This document shows positions 1 to 7,000 of a DNA stretch of 9,830 bases, piece by piece. The notes beneath the pieces are model-generated. The model was not told the DNA's origin and searched no databases. It saw only the letters and a list, made by a program, of their open reading frames with translations. The DNA lies in NCBI GenBank assembly GCA_910577495.1, contig CAJTML010000081.1, forward strand, positions 1-9,830, read 5' to 3'. This DNA comes from an uncultured Eggerthellaceae bacterium (lineage in GTDB: Bacteria > Actinomycetota > Coriobacteriia > Coriobacteriales > Eggerthellaceae). The position numbers were made by a program, and so were the translations under genes. The first letter of the stretch is position 1. The number at the start of each line of letters is the position of its first letter.

Positions 1-948
1 TCAACCTACAAAAGCCAGCGCATTGCTGAGGATCTCTCCGGCAAACTCACCCTGGCCTCACCGCGCTGCCGCATTGACGACATGACCTGCACCTCACCCG
101 ATGGCTACGAAATCCCGCTGCGCGTATTCACGCCGCTTGACATTGACTTCTCGTTCAAAAGCGGCCTGCGCGTCAACGACGATCACAAAGGCACGATCCT
201 GTTTTTCCATGGTGGCGGCTGGGCTAATGGCGATGTGGATTTTTACGCTGACACCTGCATGAAAATGTGCATCAAGCTGGACAGACGCGTCGTTGCGGTG
301 GACTATCGCCGCTCCCCGGAGCATCGCTTCCCCACCGCTGTTGACGACTGCTACGAGGTTGCGCGCCAGCTCTTCGCCGGCGAAATCCTTACCGACGTTG
401 ACCCTGATCACATCGTCCTCTTCGGCGACTCCGCTGGTGGCAACCTGGCTTCAGTGGTCTCGCTCATGGCCCGCGACAAGGGCGAGTTTGCGCCCCGCAC
501 CCAAATCCTGCTCTATCCGCTCACCTACGACGATCATCGAGAAGCAACCGGCTTTCCCTCAATTCGCGAAAACGGCGAAGACTACCTGCTCACGCGCGAG
601 GATATCGAAGGCTACATTGAACTTTACCTGGCAAAACCCGAAGACGCGCAAAGCCCGTACTTCGCCCCGATGCTCATGCAAGACCTCACCAACCAACCGC
701 GTACGCTGGTCATAACCGCTGAATATTGCCCCCTGCGCGACGAGGGCGAAGTCTTCGCCGCAGAGTTGGCAAACGACGGCAACGAAGTCGCATGTTACCG
801 CATCATGGACGCCATCCATGGCTACTTCTTGTACCCCACCGTGTTCTCATTTGTGCGCGACACCTACAAACTCATCGAAGCTTTTCTCAACAATGAGCCG
901 CTTCCGCCAACTGAGCCCGGCAAGTGGATTGAGCTGATTGGCGAATAA
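1..948 (+). CDS. Alpha/beta hydrolase, HSL (family IV) esterase type, 5' partial
   Basis: This is a predicted cytoplasmic carboxylesterase-type hydrolase of the hormone-sensitive-lipase-like family. The frame is open from base 1, and the residues before the ATG at 82 (for example PRCRIDDM) fit the family, so the true start is upstream and 315 residues are visible. The oxyanion-hole motif HGGGW is at visible residues 70-74. The nucleophile motif GDSAGG has its serine at 144. The general-base histidine in DAIHGYF is at 273. The segment that reads DPLRDEG in most family members is CPLRDEG here, so the usual catalytic Asp position (243) is Cys, while the later Asp (247) is present. The gene ends 3 nt before the acyltransferase, which implies co-transcription. 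The substrate is unknown; with an acyltransferase next door, an acylated lipid or alcohol ester is plausible. The fold assignment is secure and the role is not. Confidence 0.9.
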   Translation, partial: STYKSQRIAEDLSGKLTLASPRCRIDDMTCTSPDGYEIPLRVFTPLDIDFSFKSGLRVNDDHKGTILFFHGGGWANGDVDFYADTCMKMCIKLDRRVVAVDYRRSPEHRFPTAVDDCYEVARQLFAGEILTDVDPDHIVLFGDSAGGNLASVVSLMARDKGEFAPRTQILLYPLTYDDHREATGFPSIRENGEDYLLTREDIEGYIELYLAKPEDAQSPYFAPMLMQDLTNQPRTLVITAEYCPLRDEGEVFAAELANDGNEVACYRIMDAIHGYFLYPTVFSFVRDTYKLIEAFLNNEPLPPTEPGKWIELIGE

Positions 949-951
949 CTC

Positions 952-2304
952 ATGATGCGTCCTCAGTGGTACAAGCTTGACAATGTGGGCAAATTCTATG
1001 CCGCCCAAGCCGGTAGCACGGCTCAAACGGTGTTTCGATTCTCCGCCACCATGACCGAGCCGGTAGACCCAGCCATTTTGCAAACCGCGCTGGTTCGCGC
1101 GCTCTATCAGTTCCCCGGCTTCAACGTGCAACTGCGTTCGGGGCTTTTTTGGCACTACCTGGAAACCGCCGACGAAATCTCCCCCGTAGCGCCAGAAAAC
1201 GAGCCTGTCTGCTTCGGCCTTCATGCAGACGTCAATAGCGCACTGTATCGCATCAGCTATTTTGATACACGTATTAATGTTGAAGTTTCGCACATGATTT
1301 CAGATGGGCGTGGCACCCTTGCATTCTTCAAGACGCTGTTGCGCGCCTACGTGGAAGAGCGCTATGGAGACCGGTGCGTTATCGGACAACGCGGCGCGGA
1401 ACAAGTACGGCGAAGCGAAGACAGCTACACGGCCAACTACGATAAAAAGGCGGCAGGCTCCGACAAAGCCCACAAGGTTTACCGTCTAACGGGCTGGAAA
1501 AACACTGCCGAGCCAACGTTTATGGAATACCACATTAGCGCCTCAGCAGTGCATAGCGCGGCGCATGCGCGCGGCGTGACCGTAACTTCGCTCATTATTG
1601 CTGCCGTCATGAAAGCCATTGTGCTTACCATGCCTTCCACCAAACACCAACGCGCCATCACCATTGGCATCCCTGTTGATCTGCGCGCACTCTTCGAATC
1701 AGAAACCGCGCGCAACTTCTTTGGTATGGCGTACGTGAGTTTGCTGCCCGCTGACCAGCAGAAAAGCTTAGACGAGATTGCAAGCATTGTGCAAAAACAG
1801 CTCAAAGCAGCAACGCGACCTGAAGCTATTAAGCGTCGCATGATGCGCATGATTAAGCTGGAAAAGAACCCGCTCATTCGCGTTGCACCACTCTTTTTGA
1901 AAGACGCCGTGCTTGGTTTTGCCGACTGGAAATCATGGCGCGATGTCACGACGACCGTCTCTAATATTGGGTGTGTTTCACTTGACGAAGAAACCGCCCC
2001 CTACGTCAAAAACATCAACGTACTCACCTCAACGCGCGGACTCAACTTTGTCCTCTGCAGCTACGGCGATGACTTAAGTTTGGGCATTTCAAGTGTCTAC
2101 ATTCGCCATGAGATCATTCGCCAATTTTGCGAAATCATGCGCGAGCTTGGCATTACTGGTTATATAAATATCAACAAAGACAACGCTCAGGTTGACTTAC
2201 AACTCAAACAAGCACAGCTTGAAGGTGCCCTCGACACACATCACAAGAACAGAGACGTAAAAGATGGCGAAGGGGCGCTCCCTGCAAAAGAGGTGCGCTC
2301 ATGA
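952..2304 (+). CDS. Alcohol acetyltransferase-like / condensation-superfamily acyltransferase
   Basis: This 450-residue protein belongs to the CoA-dependent acyltransferase superfamily that includes alcohol O-acetyltransferases, PapA-type enzymes and NRPS condensation domains. The catalytic HxxxDG motif reads HMISDG, with His at residue 114 and Asp at 118. A second family-like segment, PVDLR (residues 241-245), is followed by a NFFGMAYVSL stretch, as in COG4908-type proteins. No signal peptide or clear membrane helix is visible, so it is probably cytoplasmic or peripheral. The last 40 or so residues are charged and Gln/Lys-rich and look like a non-conserved tail. Two ATG codons stand in tandem at 952 and 955, and either could be the start. 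The gene follows the hydrolase by 3 nt and overlaps the next gene by ATGA, a sign of translational coupling. The family would transfer an acyl group from acyl-CoA to an alcohol or amine; the acceptor cannot be read from sequence. Confidence 0.85.
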   Translation: MMRPQWYKLDNVGKFYAAQAGSTAQTVFRFSATMTEPVDPAILQTALVRALYQFPGFNVQLRSGLFWHYLETADEISPVAPENEPVCFGLHADVNSALYRISYFDTRINVEVSHMISDGRGTLAFFKTLLRAYVEERYGDRCVIGQRGAEQVRRSEDSYTANYDKKAAGSDKAHKVYRLTGWKNTAEPTFMEYHISASAVHSAAHARGVTVTSLIIAAVMKAIVLTMPSTKHQRAITIGIPVDLRALFESETARNFFGMAYVSLLPADQQKSLDEIASIVQKQLKAATRPEAIKRRMMRMIKLEKNPLIRVAPLFLKDAVLGFADWKSWRDVTTTVSNIGCVSLDEETAPYVKNINVLTSTRGLNFVLCSYGDDLSLGISSVYIRHEIIRQFCEIMRELGITGYININKDNAQVDLQLKQAQLEGALDTHHKNRDVKDGEGALPAKEVRS

Positions 2305-2958
2305 AAACGTGCACTCACTGCGACATTCGCTTTACCGGAGATTTGGATCGGTGCCCCCTGTGCGGCAACGCGCTTTCTGGCACTGCCACCCCATCACACT
2401 TTCCGACAAACACACTTCCCGTGCCCAAACGCAAGGCAAGCACGCTCATAGGCGTCATTACCGTACTGGTCATGCTCATGACGTTTGCGGGGGGTTCTCT
2501 ATGCACACCAAAGCTGGTGGGCACTTGGTGCTGAAGAGGTAGCACTCGCTCTGAACTACCTCTTTTTGCGCAATGTCATTTTGCACGCGCCCAGTTTTTT
2601 GCGCATCATCCAGCGCTACTTCTTGCTCATTATTGGCGTGGCACTTTTGCTGTTGCTGGTCACCAAGCAAGCCGTCATTGCCACGTTTATCATACCGGTC
2701 ATCTGCCTGGTTGCCTTGATCACCAACTCCGTTTTGGTGCTCATCTTTCGCGATGCCTTTGTCAAAGGGTATGCCAAGTACCTACTCTATGAACTAGTAC
2801 TTGGCTTTCTACCGCTGCTTCTCATGCTTTCTGGCCTTGTCACCTGGCCATATCTTGCATACGCCAGCGCTTGCGTCAGTGTGCTCCTGCTTGCAACGCT
2901 GCTCTTGCTTTGTCGACAACAGCTGATCCTTGAATTCAAAAAACTCTTTAGCGCATAA
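2301..2958 (+). pseudogene. DUF6320-type zinc-ribbon membrane protein, frameshifted
   Basis: Two overlapping frames together encode one protein of a family I recognise as DUF6320-like. The first frame (2301-2534) has an N-terminal zinc ribbon with C4xxC7 and C18xxC21 (CTHC ... CPLC), a basic linker, then the first membrane helix. The second frame (entered at about 2488, ending at 2958) supplies the WWALG segment and about five further membrane helices. A run of six G at 2489-2494 is the likely point of slippage: with five G the reading continues FAGVLYAHQSWWALG and gives 218 residues, the usual family size. The start has a good ribosome site (AAAGAGG, 7 nt before the ATG) and overlaps the acyltransferase stop by ATGA. 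The lesion may be a sequencing error, a real pseudogene, or slippage-controlled expression. The function of the family is unknown; its constant partnership with the hydrolase and acyltransferase suggests a membrane subunit or partner. Confidence 0.75.
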
Positions 2959-2960
2959 GA

Positions 2961-3009
2961 CCCGCGGGCGCGTCATCGGTCGTCAAAACGCCTCCGCCGA
3001 ACCCGCGGG
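2961..3009. terminator. GC-rich inverted repeat between convergent genes, possible bidirectional terminator
   Basis: CCCGCGGG at 2961-2968 and again at 3002-3009 can pair as an 8-bp stem, with a further inner pairing TCGG/CCGA (2976-2979 with 2997-3000). It fills the gap between the stop of the DUF6320-type gene and the stop of copA, where a shared terminator is expected. Neither side has a clean run of T; the + side has only the weak TTCTTATTTA beginning 12 nt after the stem. Each arm is itself a palindrome, so the pairing is ambiguous. Confidence 0.4.
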
Positions 3010-3023
3010 CAGAAACGCCATTC

Positions 3024-5612
3024 TTATTTAAAGCGCTTGAGCAAAAGCGAGTTGCTCACCACCGACACACTTGAGAGTGCCATGGCAGCCCCCGCAAGTG
3101 CCGGAGCCAAGATGCCAACTGCCGCAAGCGGAATCATGATGCAGTTGTAGATGAGCGCCCAAAAGAGGTTCTGCTTAATCTTTCGCATCGTAGCTTTGGA
3201 TAAACGCAGTGCAACCAGCACATCGGAAAGTTTGTTGCGCATCAGCACGACCGAACCCGCATCAAGCGCAACGTCAGTTCCCGAGGCCATCGCCACGCCA
3301 ATGTCAGCCGCAGCCAACGCCGGAGCATCGTTAATGCCGTCTCCCACAAAGGCCGTGACGGCCGATGCCTTGCGGCCCTCCAGTTTGGCCACGTCGGCGG
3401 ACGCCTTCACATCAGCCACGCACGCCGCCTTCTCCAGAGGCTTCACGCCGGCGAACACATGGTCGGCGGGAATGCCCACCTCCTCGGCAATACTGCGGGC
3501 CGTGGCCGCCGCGTCGCCAGTCACCATGTAGGAGGCCACGGCGTACTGCTCGCGCAGCGCGCGCACCGTGGCAGCGGCGTCAGCTTTGGGCTCGTCACGG
3601 AACTGGAGGGCACCAGCAGCCGTGCCATCGATGGTCACGAGCGAGCCAGCACCCGCGGCGTTCGCGCCCACGAGCACCTCGTGGCCCTCCACGGTACCGC
3701 GAACTCCTTCGCCCACCACGGCTTCAAAGCCTTCAACCGGCGGCAGCGTGCCAACGCCCTGCTCCTCTGCATACGCCACCACTGCACGAGCCAGGGGGTG
3801 TTCACTTTTCGCCTCCACAGCAGCGGCCAGACGCAGAGCCTCAGGCGCCACATCGCTTGCTACCACGCGCGGCTCGCCCACGGTAAGCGTGCCTGTTTTG
3901 TCGAACACGGCAGCTGTCAGGTTTCCCATGGTTTCCAACACAGTGCCGTCCTTGATGAGCACGCCAAGCTGCGCGCCCTTGCCCATACCCACCGTCAGAG
4001 CCGTGGGGGTGGCCAGACCCAGCGCACAAGGGCAGGCCACGCAGATAACCGCGATGGCCGGCATGAGCGCCTGCACAAGACGCGCGCTCTCGTCAGCCGA
4101 CGGCACCAGGAAGAACCACACGCAGAATACGACCAGTGCGATAAGCAGAATAGCGGGCACGAACACGGCCGCGATGCGGTCGGCGATGCGCTGGATGGGC
4201 GCCTTGGTGCCCTGGGCGTCCTCCACGGCACGCACGATGCGAGCCAGCGTGGAATCGGCGCCCACGCGCAGAGCGCGCACGGTGACCGCGCCCGTGGTGT
4301 TCTGGGTGCCGCCTGTAACGGCGTCGCCGGTCACCTTCACCACCGGCAGCGTCTCGCCAGTGAGCATGGACTCGTCCACCTCGGTGGAGCCCTCGGTCAC
4401 CACGCCGTCCACCGGCATCTTCTCTCCAGGGCGCACGAGCACCACATCGCCCGCCACCACCTGAGCCAGCGGCACTTCGCGCTCTTCGCCGCCGCGCACC
4501 ACGCGAGCCGTGGGCGGCGTCAAGTTCATGAGCGACTCGATGGCCTGGTTTGTGGCTCCTTTGGCGCGGCTTTCCAGCATCTTGCCGAACAGTACAAAGG
4601 TGATAAGCATGGCACAGGTCTCGAAATAGGGCATGCCGTCGTTAATGGCCAGAGCCTCGTGGCTTGACCAATCGTTCGTGATCACCGGCAGGAAGGTAAT
4701 CCACAACGAGAACAAAAACGCAATAGAGGTGCCCAGCGCAACCAGCACATCCATGTTGGCCGAGCCTCCCTTGAGCGAGCCCCAGGCACCCTTATAGAAT
4801 CGCGCGCCGCAGCAGAACTGCACGGGAATAGTCAGCGCCAGCAACAGGATGTTCGCGGCGAACATGGCCTGCACGTGGGTGGGATCGGCTACGAAGAGAT
4901 CGGCGAGCGCGGCGCCTACACCCATGTGCCAGCCGGGCAGCATGCCGATGGCCACGATGAGCACCGTAAGCACCGCTGCGGTGCCAAACACCTTGCGGTC
5001 GCGCTTGGCTCGGGCGGCCTCGCGGGCGCGTCGCTTCTCGTCAATGAGCGGGGCATCCTCAGGAATAAGCTCGGCCGAGAAAGCCAGATTATCGAAGACG
5101 GCCAGCATGTCGTCCACGGAAGCCTGAGCGGGGTCGAAGGTGACGCGTCCGGTGTTGTTCGCCAGGTTCACCGCCATGTCAATGACGCCAGGGGTCTTAC
5201 GGTAATGGCTCTCGATGGTGGCGGCGCAGTTGGCGCAGTGCATGCCCTCGATGGCCAGGCGCAGGGTGGATTGAGCCGGGGCAACAGACTCCTCAGGGGC
5301 GGAAGCGGCCTTAGCTTCAGCCTTCTTCTGCGCATCCTTGGCCGCCTTCTCAGCCGCATCGGCGGCAATGTGCTCGGCGAAGGGATGTTCGCCCTCCTCG
5401 GGCATGACGGCCACCTTGAAGTTGGTGTCGTCCAGAGCGTGCAGCAGGTCGTCGAGGGTTACCTGAGCCGGGTCGAAGGTCACATCGGCCCACTGGCCAT
5501 CAAGGCTCACCTCCACCGCGGTCACGCCTTGCAGCTGCTCATAATGCTCCGTCACATTCGCCACACACTTGTTGCAGTGCATGACGGCCGTGGCCAAACG
5601 AATGGTTTCCAT
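3024..5612 (-). CDS. copA: Copper-exporting P1B-type ATPase with two HMA domains
   Basis: This 862-residue Cu+ export pump acts in the cytoplasmic membrane. It opens with a heavy-metal-associated domain (CNKC, Cys13/Cys16), an Ala/Lys/Glu-rich linker (about residues 75-113) and a second HMA domain (GMHCANC, Cys126/Cys129). The P-type core follows in order: TGE at 418-420 (actuator), the ion-binding CPC at 527-529 in a membrane helix, DKTGT with the phosphorylated Asp571, the HP motif at 605-606 (nucleotide domain), and GDGIND at 757-762. The last helices contain NLFWALIYN and MALSSVSVVSNS. The CPC, YN and MxxSS set is the signature of Cu+/Ag+ pumps. The ATG at 5612 is preceded by AAGGAG at 8-nt spacing and lies 15 nt after csoR, so the two form one operon under CsoR control. 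No separate copZ is visible. Two 60-base samples of this gene are about 72% G+C, well above neighbouring genes. Confidence 0.96.
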   Translation of the reverse strand: METIRLATAVMHCNKCVANVTEHYEQLQGVTAVEVSLDGQWADVTFDPAQVTLDDLLHALDDTNFKVAVMPEEGEHPFAEHIAADAAEKAAKDAQKKAEAKAASAPEESVAPAQSTLRLAIEGMHCANCAATIESHYRKTPGVIDMAVNLANNTGRVTFDPAQASVDDMLAVFDNLAFSAELIPEDAPLIDEKRRAREAARAKRDRKVFGTAAVLTVLIVAIGMLPGWHMGVGAALADLFVADPTHVQAMFAANILLLALTIPVQFCCGARFYKGAWGSLKGGSANMDVLVALGTSIAFLFSLWITFLPVITNDWSSHEALAINDGMPYFETCAMLITFVLFGKMLESRAKGATNQAIESLMNLTPPTARVVRGGEEREVPLAQVVAGDVVLVRPGEKMPVDGVVTEGSTEVDESMLTGETLPVVKVTGDAVTGGTQNTTGAVTVRALRVGADSTLARIVRAVEDAQGTKAPIQRIADRIAAVFVPAILLIALVVFCVWFFLVPSADESARLVQALMPAIAVICVACPCALGLATPTALTVGMGKGAQLGVLIKDGTVLETMGNLTAAVFDKTGTLTVGEPRVVASDVAPEALRLAAAVEAKSEHPLARAVVAYAEEQGVGTLPPVEGFEAVVGEGVRGTVEGHEVLVGANAAGAGSLVTIDGTAAGALQFRDEPKADAAATVRALREQYAVASYMVTGDAAATARSIAEEVGIPADHVFAGVKPLEKAACVADVKASADVAKLEGRKASAVTAFVGDGINDAPALAAADIGVAMASGTDVALDAGSVVLMRNKLSDVLVALRLSKATMRKIKQNLFWALIYNCIMIPLAAVGILAPALAGAAMALSSVSVVSNSLLLKRFK

Positions 5613-5620
5613 AGCTTCAG

Positions 5621-5626
5621 CTCCTT
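5621..5626 (-). promoter_or_regulatory. Ribosome binding site of copA
   Basis: AAGGAG on the minus strand stands 8 nt before the copA ATG, inside the 15-nt gap after the csoR stop. It fixes the copA start and shows that copA has its own initiation site within the operon. Confidence 0.8.
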
Positions 5627-5627
5627 A

Positions 5628-5954
5628 TTAGCGAAAACGACGCATGAGCGTCATGACTTCATCCACGACCTCATCGTTGCCATTGCGAATCTCTTCAATC
5701 ACACAGGTCTGCATGTGATCTTGCAACAGCATCTCAGAAATACGGCGAATTGCAGACTCAGCAGCTGCAAGCTGGGTGAGGACGTCTCCGCAATAGCGAT
5801 TCTCCTCAATCATGCTCTTTACGCCATTGAGCTGGCCAATCGCACGATTAAGCCGTTTGGTTAGATCCGCCTGAAACTCCTCTGAGCGCGGTGTATGCTT
5901 GTGTCGGCACGCGCAGCCCGCCGCCGCTCTCACCGCTTCTTCGGTTCCGTCCAT
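5628..5954 (-). CDS. csoR: CsoR-family copper-sensing transcriptional repressor
   Basis: This 108-residue all-alpha repressor of the CsoR/RcnR family has the copper-sensing residues in place: Cys55 in RYCGD, and His80 and Cys84 in HMQTC. Tyr54 precedes the first Cys, as in true Cu(I) sensors. The family core starts at RLNRAIGQLNGVKSM (residues 34-48). The N-terminal extension is metal-ligand-rich, with C14, C16, H18 and H20 (CACRHKH). In this family Cu(I) binding lowers DNA affinity and releases the promoter. The ATG at 5954 is preceded by AAAGGA at 5-nt spacing. The gene is first in the csoR-copA operon, and a perfect palindromic operator lies about 80 nt upstream, so it very likely represses itself and copA. 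The copper-specific pump next to it supports copper over nickel, formaldehyde or sulfide sensing. Confidence 0.94.
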   Translation of the reverse strand: MDGTEEAVRAAAGCACRHKHTPRSEEFQADLTKRLNRAIGQLNGVKSMIEENRYCGDVLTQLAAAESAIRRISEMLLQDHMQTCVIEEIRNGNDEVVDEVMTLMRRFR

Positions 5955-6032
5955 CCCGATCCTTTCCTTTGTTTTTCCGTACCAGGATGTTGCGCCTCAG
6001 CGGCATCCCGGACAGCTGTAGTTCGTCGCATA

Positions 6033-6061
6033 GGTATACCCCCTGGGGGTATCTTTGTCAA
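6033..6061 (-). promoter_or_regulatory. csoR-copA promoter
   Basis: On the minus strand, TTGACA (-35, bases 6061-6056) and TATACC (-10, bases 6038-6033) are separated by exactly 17 bases. The -35 is a perfect consensus and the -10 matches at four of six positions. The predicted leader to the csoR ATG is roughly 70 nt. The spacer is almost entirely occupied by the CsoR palindrome, so bound repressor would exclude RNA polymerase. Confidence 0.8.
6036..6052. promoter_or_regulatory. CsoR operator palindrome
   Basis: ATACCCCCTGGGGGTAT is a perfect inverted repeat with 8-bp arms around one central base. It matches the known CsoR operator style, an A/T-rich TA flank followed by a C-run and G-run. 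It overlaps the -10 box by three bases and lies in the spacer of the csoR promoter. It is also about 130 bp upstream of the divergent alarmone synthetase gene, which might feel it as a roadblock. Confidence 0.85.
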
Positions 6062-6181
6062 GGATATGCACCTTACCAACGCATGAGAATCATGTGCCAA
6101 CGGCAGGCCGCTTATATCGTGAGCAAGGGCGAACCTGCTATCATAGTCAAAAAACTCGAAGCACTATTCAAAGGAAGCACC

Positions 6182-6952
6182 ATGCCGTTTCGACCCTCAC
6201 ATCAACCAACTACAGATAACCGCGAAACTCAGGCGACAGGCCTTGATGACCTCCACAAACGTCGCGAGCAGCTTGCCACACAGGTGGTAACACGCCTTGC
6301 CACCAATGCCGAATTCGCCGATATGCTCAAGCGCAACCTTGCGCCCTTTCAGCGGCTGATGACCTATTACGAATGCGCCATGATGGAGATTGAAACCAAG
6401 TTTCGCGTGCTGGATGCCGAATACGGCCTGCGCTTTGACCGCAACCCCATTGAGTCCATCAAAACGCGCCTCAAGGGAACGGACAGCCTTGCCAAAAAAC
6501 TCAATCGTAAAGGCTTTCCACTAACCGTTGATTCTATCGAACAAAATATTTTTGACGTTGCCGGCGTGCGTGTAGTCTGCACGTTTCCCGAAGACATTTT
6601 CACGCTGGCAGAAGCGCTCCTTGCACAAGACGATGTCACCTTAGTTGAGATGCGCGATTACGTGAACAATCCCAAACCAAGTGGGTATCGCAGTTTGCAC
6701 CTTATCGTGGAAACGCCCATCTTTTTGGAAAAAGAAAAGCGCCCGGTGAAAGTTGAGGTTCAGCTTCGCACGATTTCCATGAACTTCTGGGCAAGTTTGG
6801 AACACCAACTTCGCTACAAAAAGGATCTCTCCGAAGAAATGACGCAACAGGTCAGCGATGAGCTGGTAAAACTTGCCGAAGATGCTGCCAGCTTAGACCA
6901 ACGCATGCAGGCACTTCGCACGTATTTAGATAGCGAAACCGCAGCTGAGTAG
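6182..6952 (+). CDS. relQ: Small alarmone synthetase, GTP pyrophosphokinase (RelQ/YjbM-like)
   Basis: This 256-residue cytoplasmic single-domain enzyme is predicted to transfer pyrophosphate from ATP to GTP or GDP, making (p)ppGpp. It carries the synthetase motifs and no HD hydrolase, TGS or ACT domain. The ATP-site motif RLKGTDSLAKK starts at Arg96. DVAGVRVVC has Asp125 as the likely metal ligand. KPSGYRSLH lies around residues 165-173, and EVQLRT has Glu192, followed by MNFWASLEHQLRYK, very close to B. subtilis YjbM. The RelQ subclass fits best, with RelP as the alternative. I chose the ATG at 6182 because AAGGAAG precedes it closely. The frame is open back to 5891, but that extension runs antisense through csoR and its promoter and has no family likeness. 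The N-terminal 30 residues are polar and probably non-conserved. No convincing promoter is visible; TATCAT at 6139-6144 is a weak -10 candidate. Confidence 0.92.
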   Translation: MPFRPSHQPTTDNRETQATGLDDLHKRREQLATQVVTRLATNAEFADMLKRNLAPFQRLMTYYECAMMEIETKFRVLDAEYGLRFDRNPIESIKTRLKGTDSLAKKLNRKGFPLTVDSIEQNIFDVAGVRVVCTFPEDIFTLAEALLAQDDVTLVEMRDYVNNPKPSGYRSLHLIVETPIFLEKEKRPVKVEVQLRTISMNFWASLEHQLRYKKDLSEEMTQQVSDELVKLAEDAASLDQRMQALRTYLDSETAAE

Positions 6953-6967
6953 CGCAAAGGAGCCTCT

Positions 6968-7000
6968 ATGACCGCCGAACACCTTGATGAGTTTAACTAA
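6968..7000 (+). CDS. Micro-ORF of 10 codons after relQ
   Basis: ATG at 6968 begins the peptide MTAEHLDEFN and ends in TAA at 6998-7000. It is preceded by AAAGGAG at 6956-6962 with 5-nt spacing, as strong a ribosome site as any in the window, and starts 15 nt after the relQ stop. Its end overlaps the last codon of the convergent ABC exporter. It could be the leftover start of a gene once following relQ, a tiny translated peptide, or chance. I know of no matching family. Confidence 0.25.
   Translation: MTAEHLDEFN

Noticed and set aside
847..1293. Minus-strand open frame of 148 codons across the hydrolase/acyltransferase junction
   Set aside because: It is a shadow of two plus-strand genes carrying intact catalytic motifs, with no ribosome site or family likeness of its own.
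2961..3010. CRISPR-like or tandem repeat reading of the two CCCGCGGGC copies
   Set aside because: There are only two 9-bp copies, each self-palindromic, between convergent stops. A terminator-type stem explains them better.
3459..4667. Long plus-strand open frame (402 codons) across copA
   Set aside because: It lies antisense within the well-supported copA gene, has a His/Arg/Gly-rich composition typical of a GC-rich shadow frame, and shows no recognisable domain.
4875..5864. Plus-strand open frame of 329 codons across the copA start and csoR
   Set aside because: It is antisense to two genes with complete family motifs and spans their intergenic ribosome site. It has no domain likeness.
6082..6098. 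Weak inverted repeat ATGA-GAA-TCAT upstream of relQ, briefly considered as a Fur/DtxR-type box
   Set aside because: The arms are only four bases and the match to known iron-box consensus is poor; chance is the simpler explanation.
5891..6181. N-terminal extension of the alarmone synthetase back to 5891
   Set aside because: It would cover the csoR start, operator and promoter on the other strand. It lacks family similarity, while a good ribosome site precedes the ATG at 6182.
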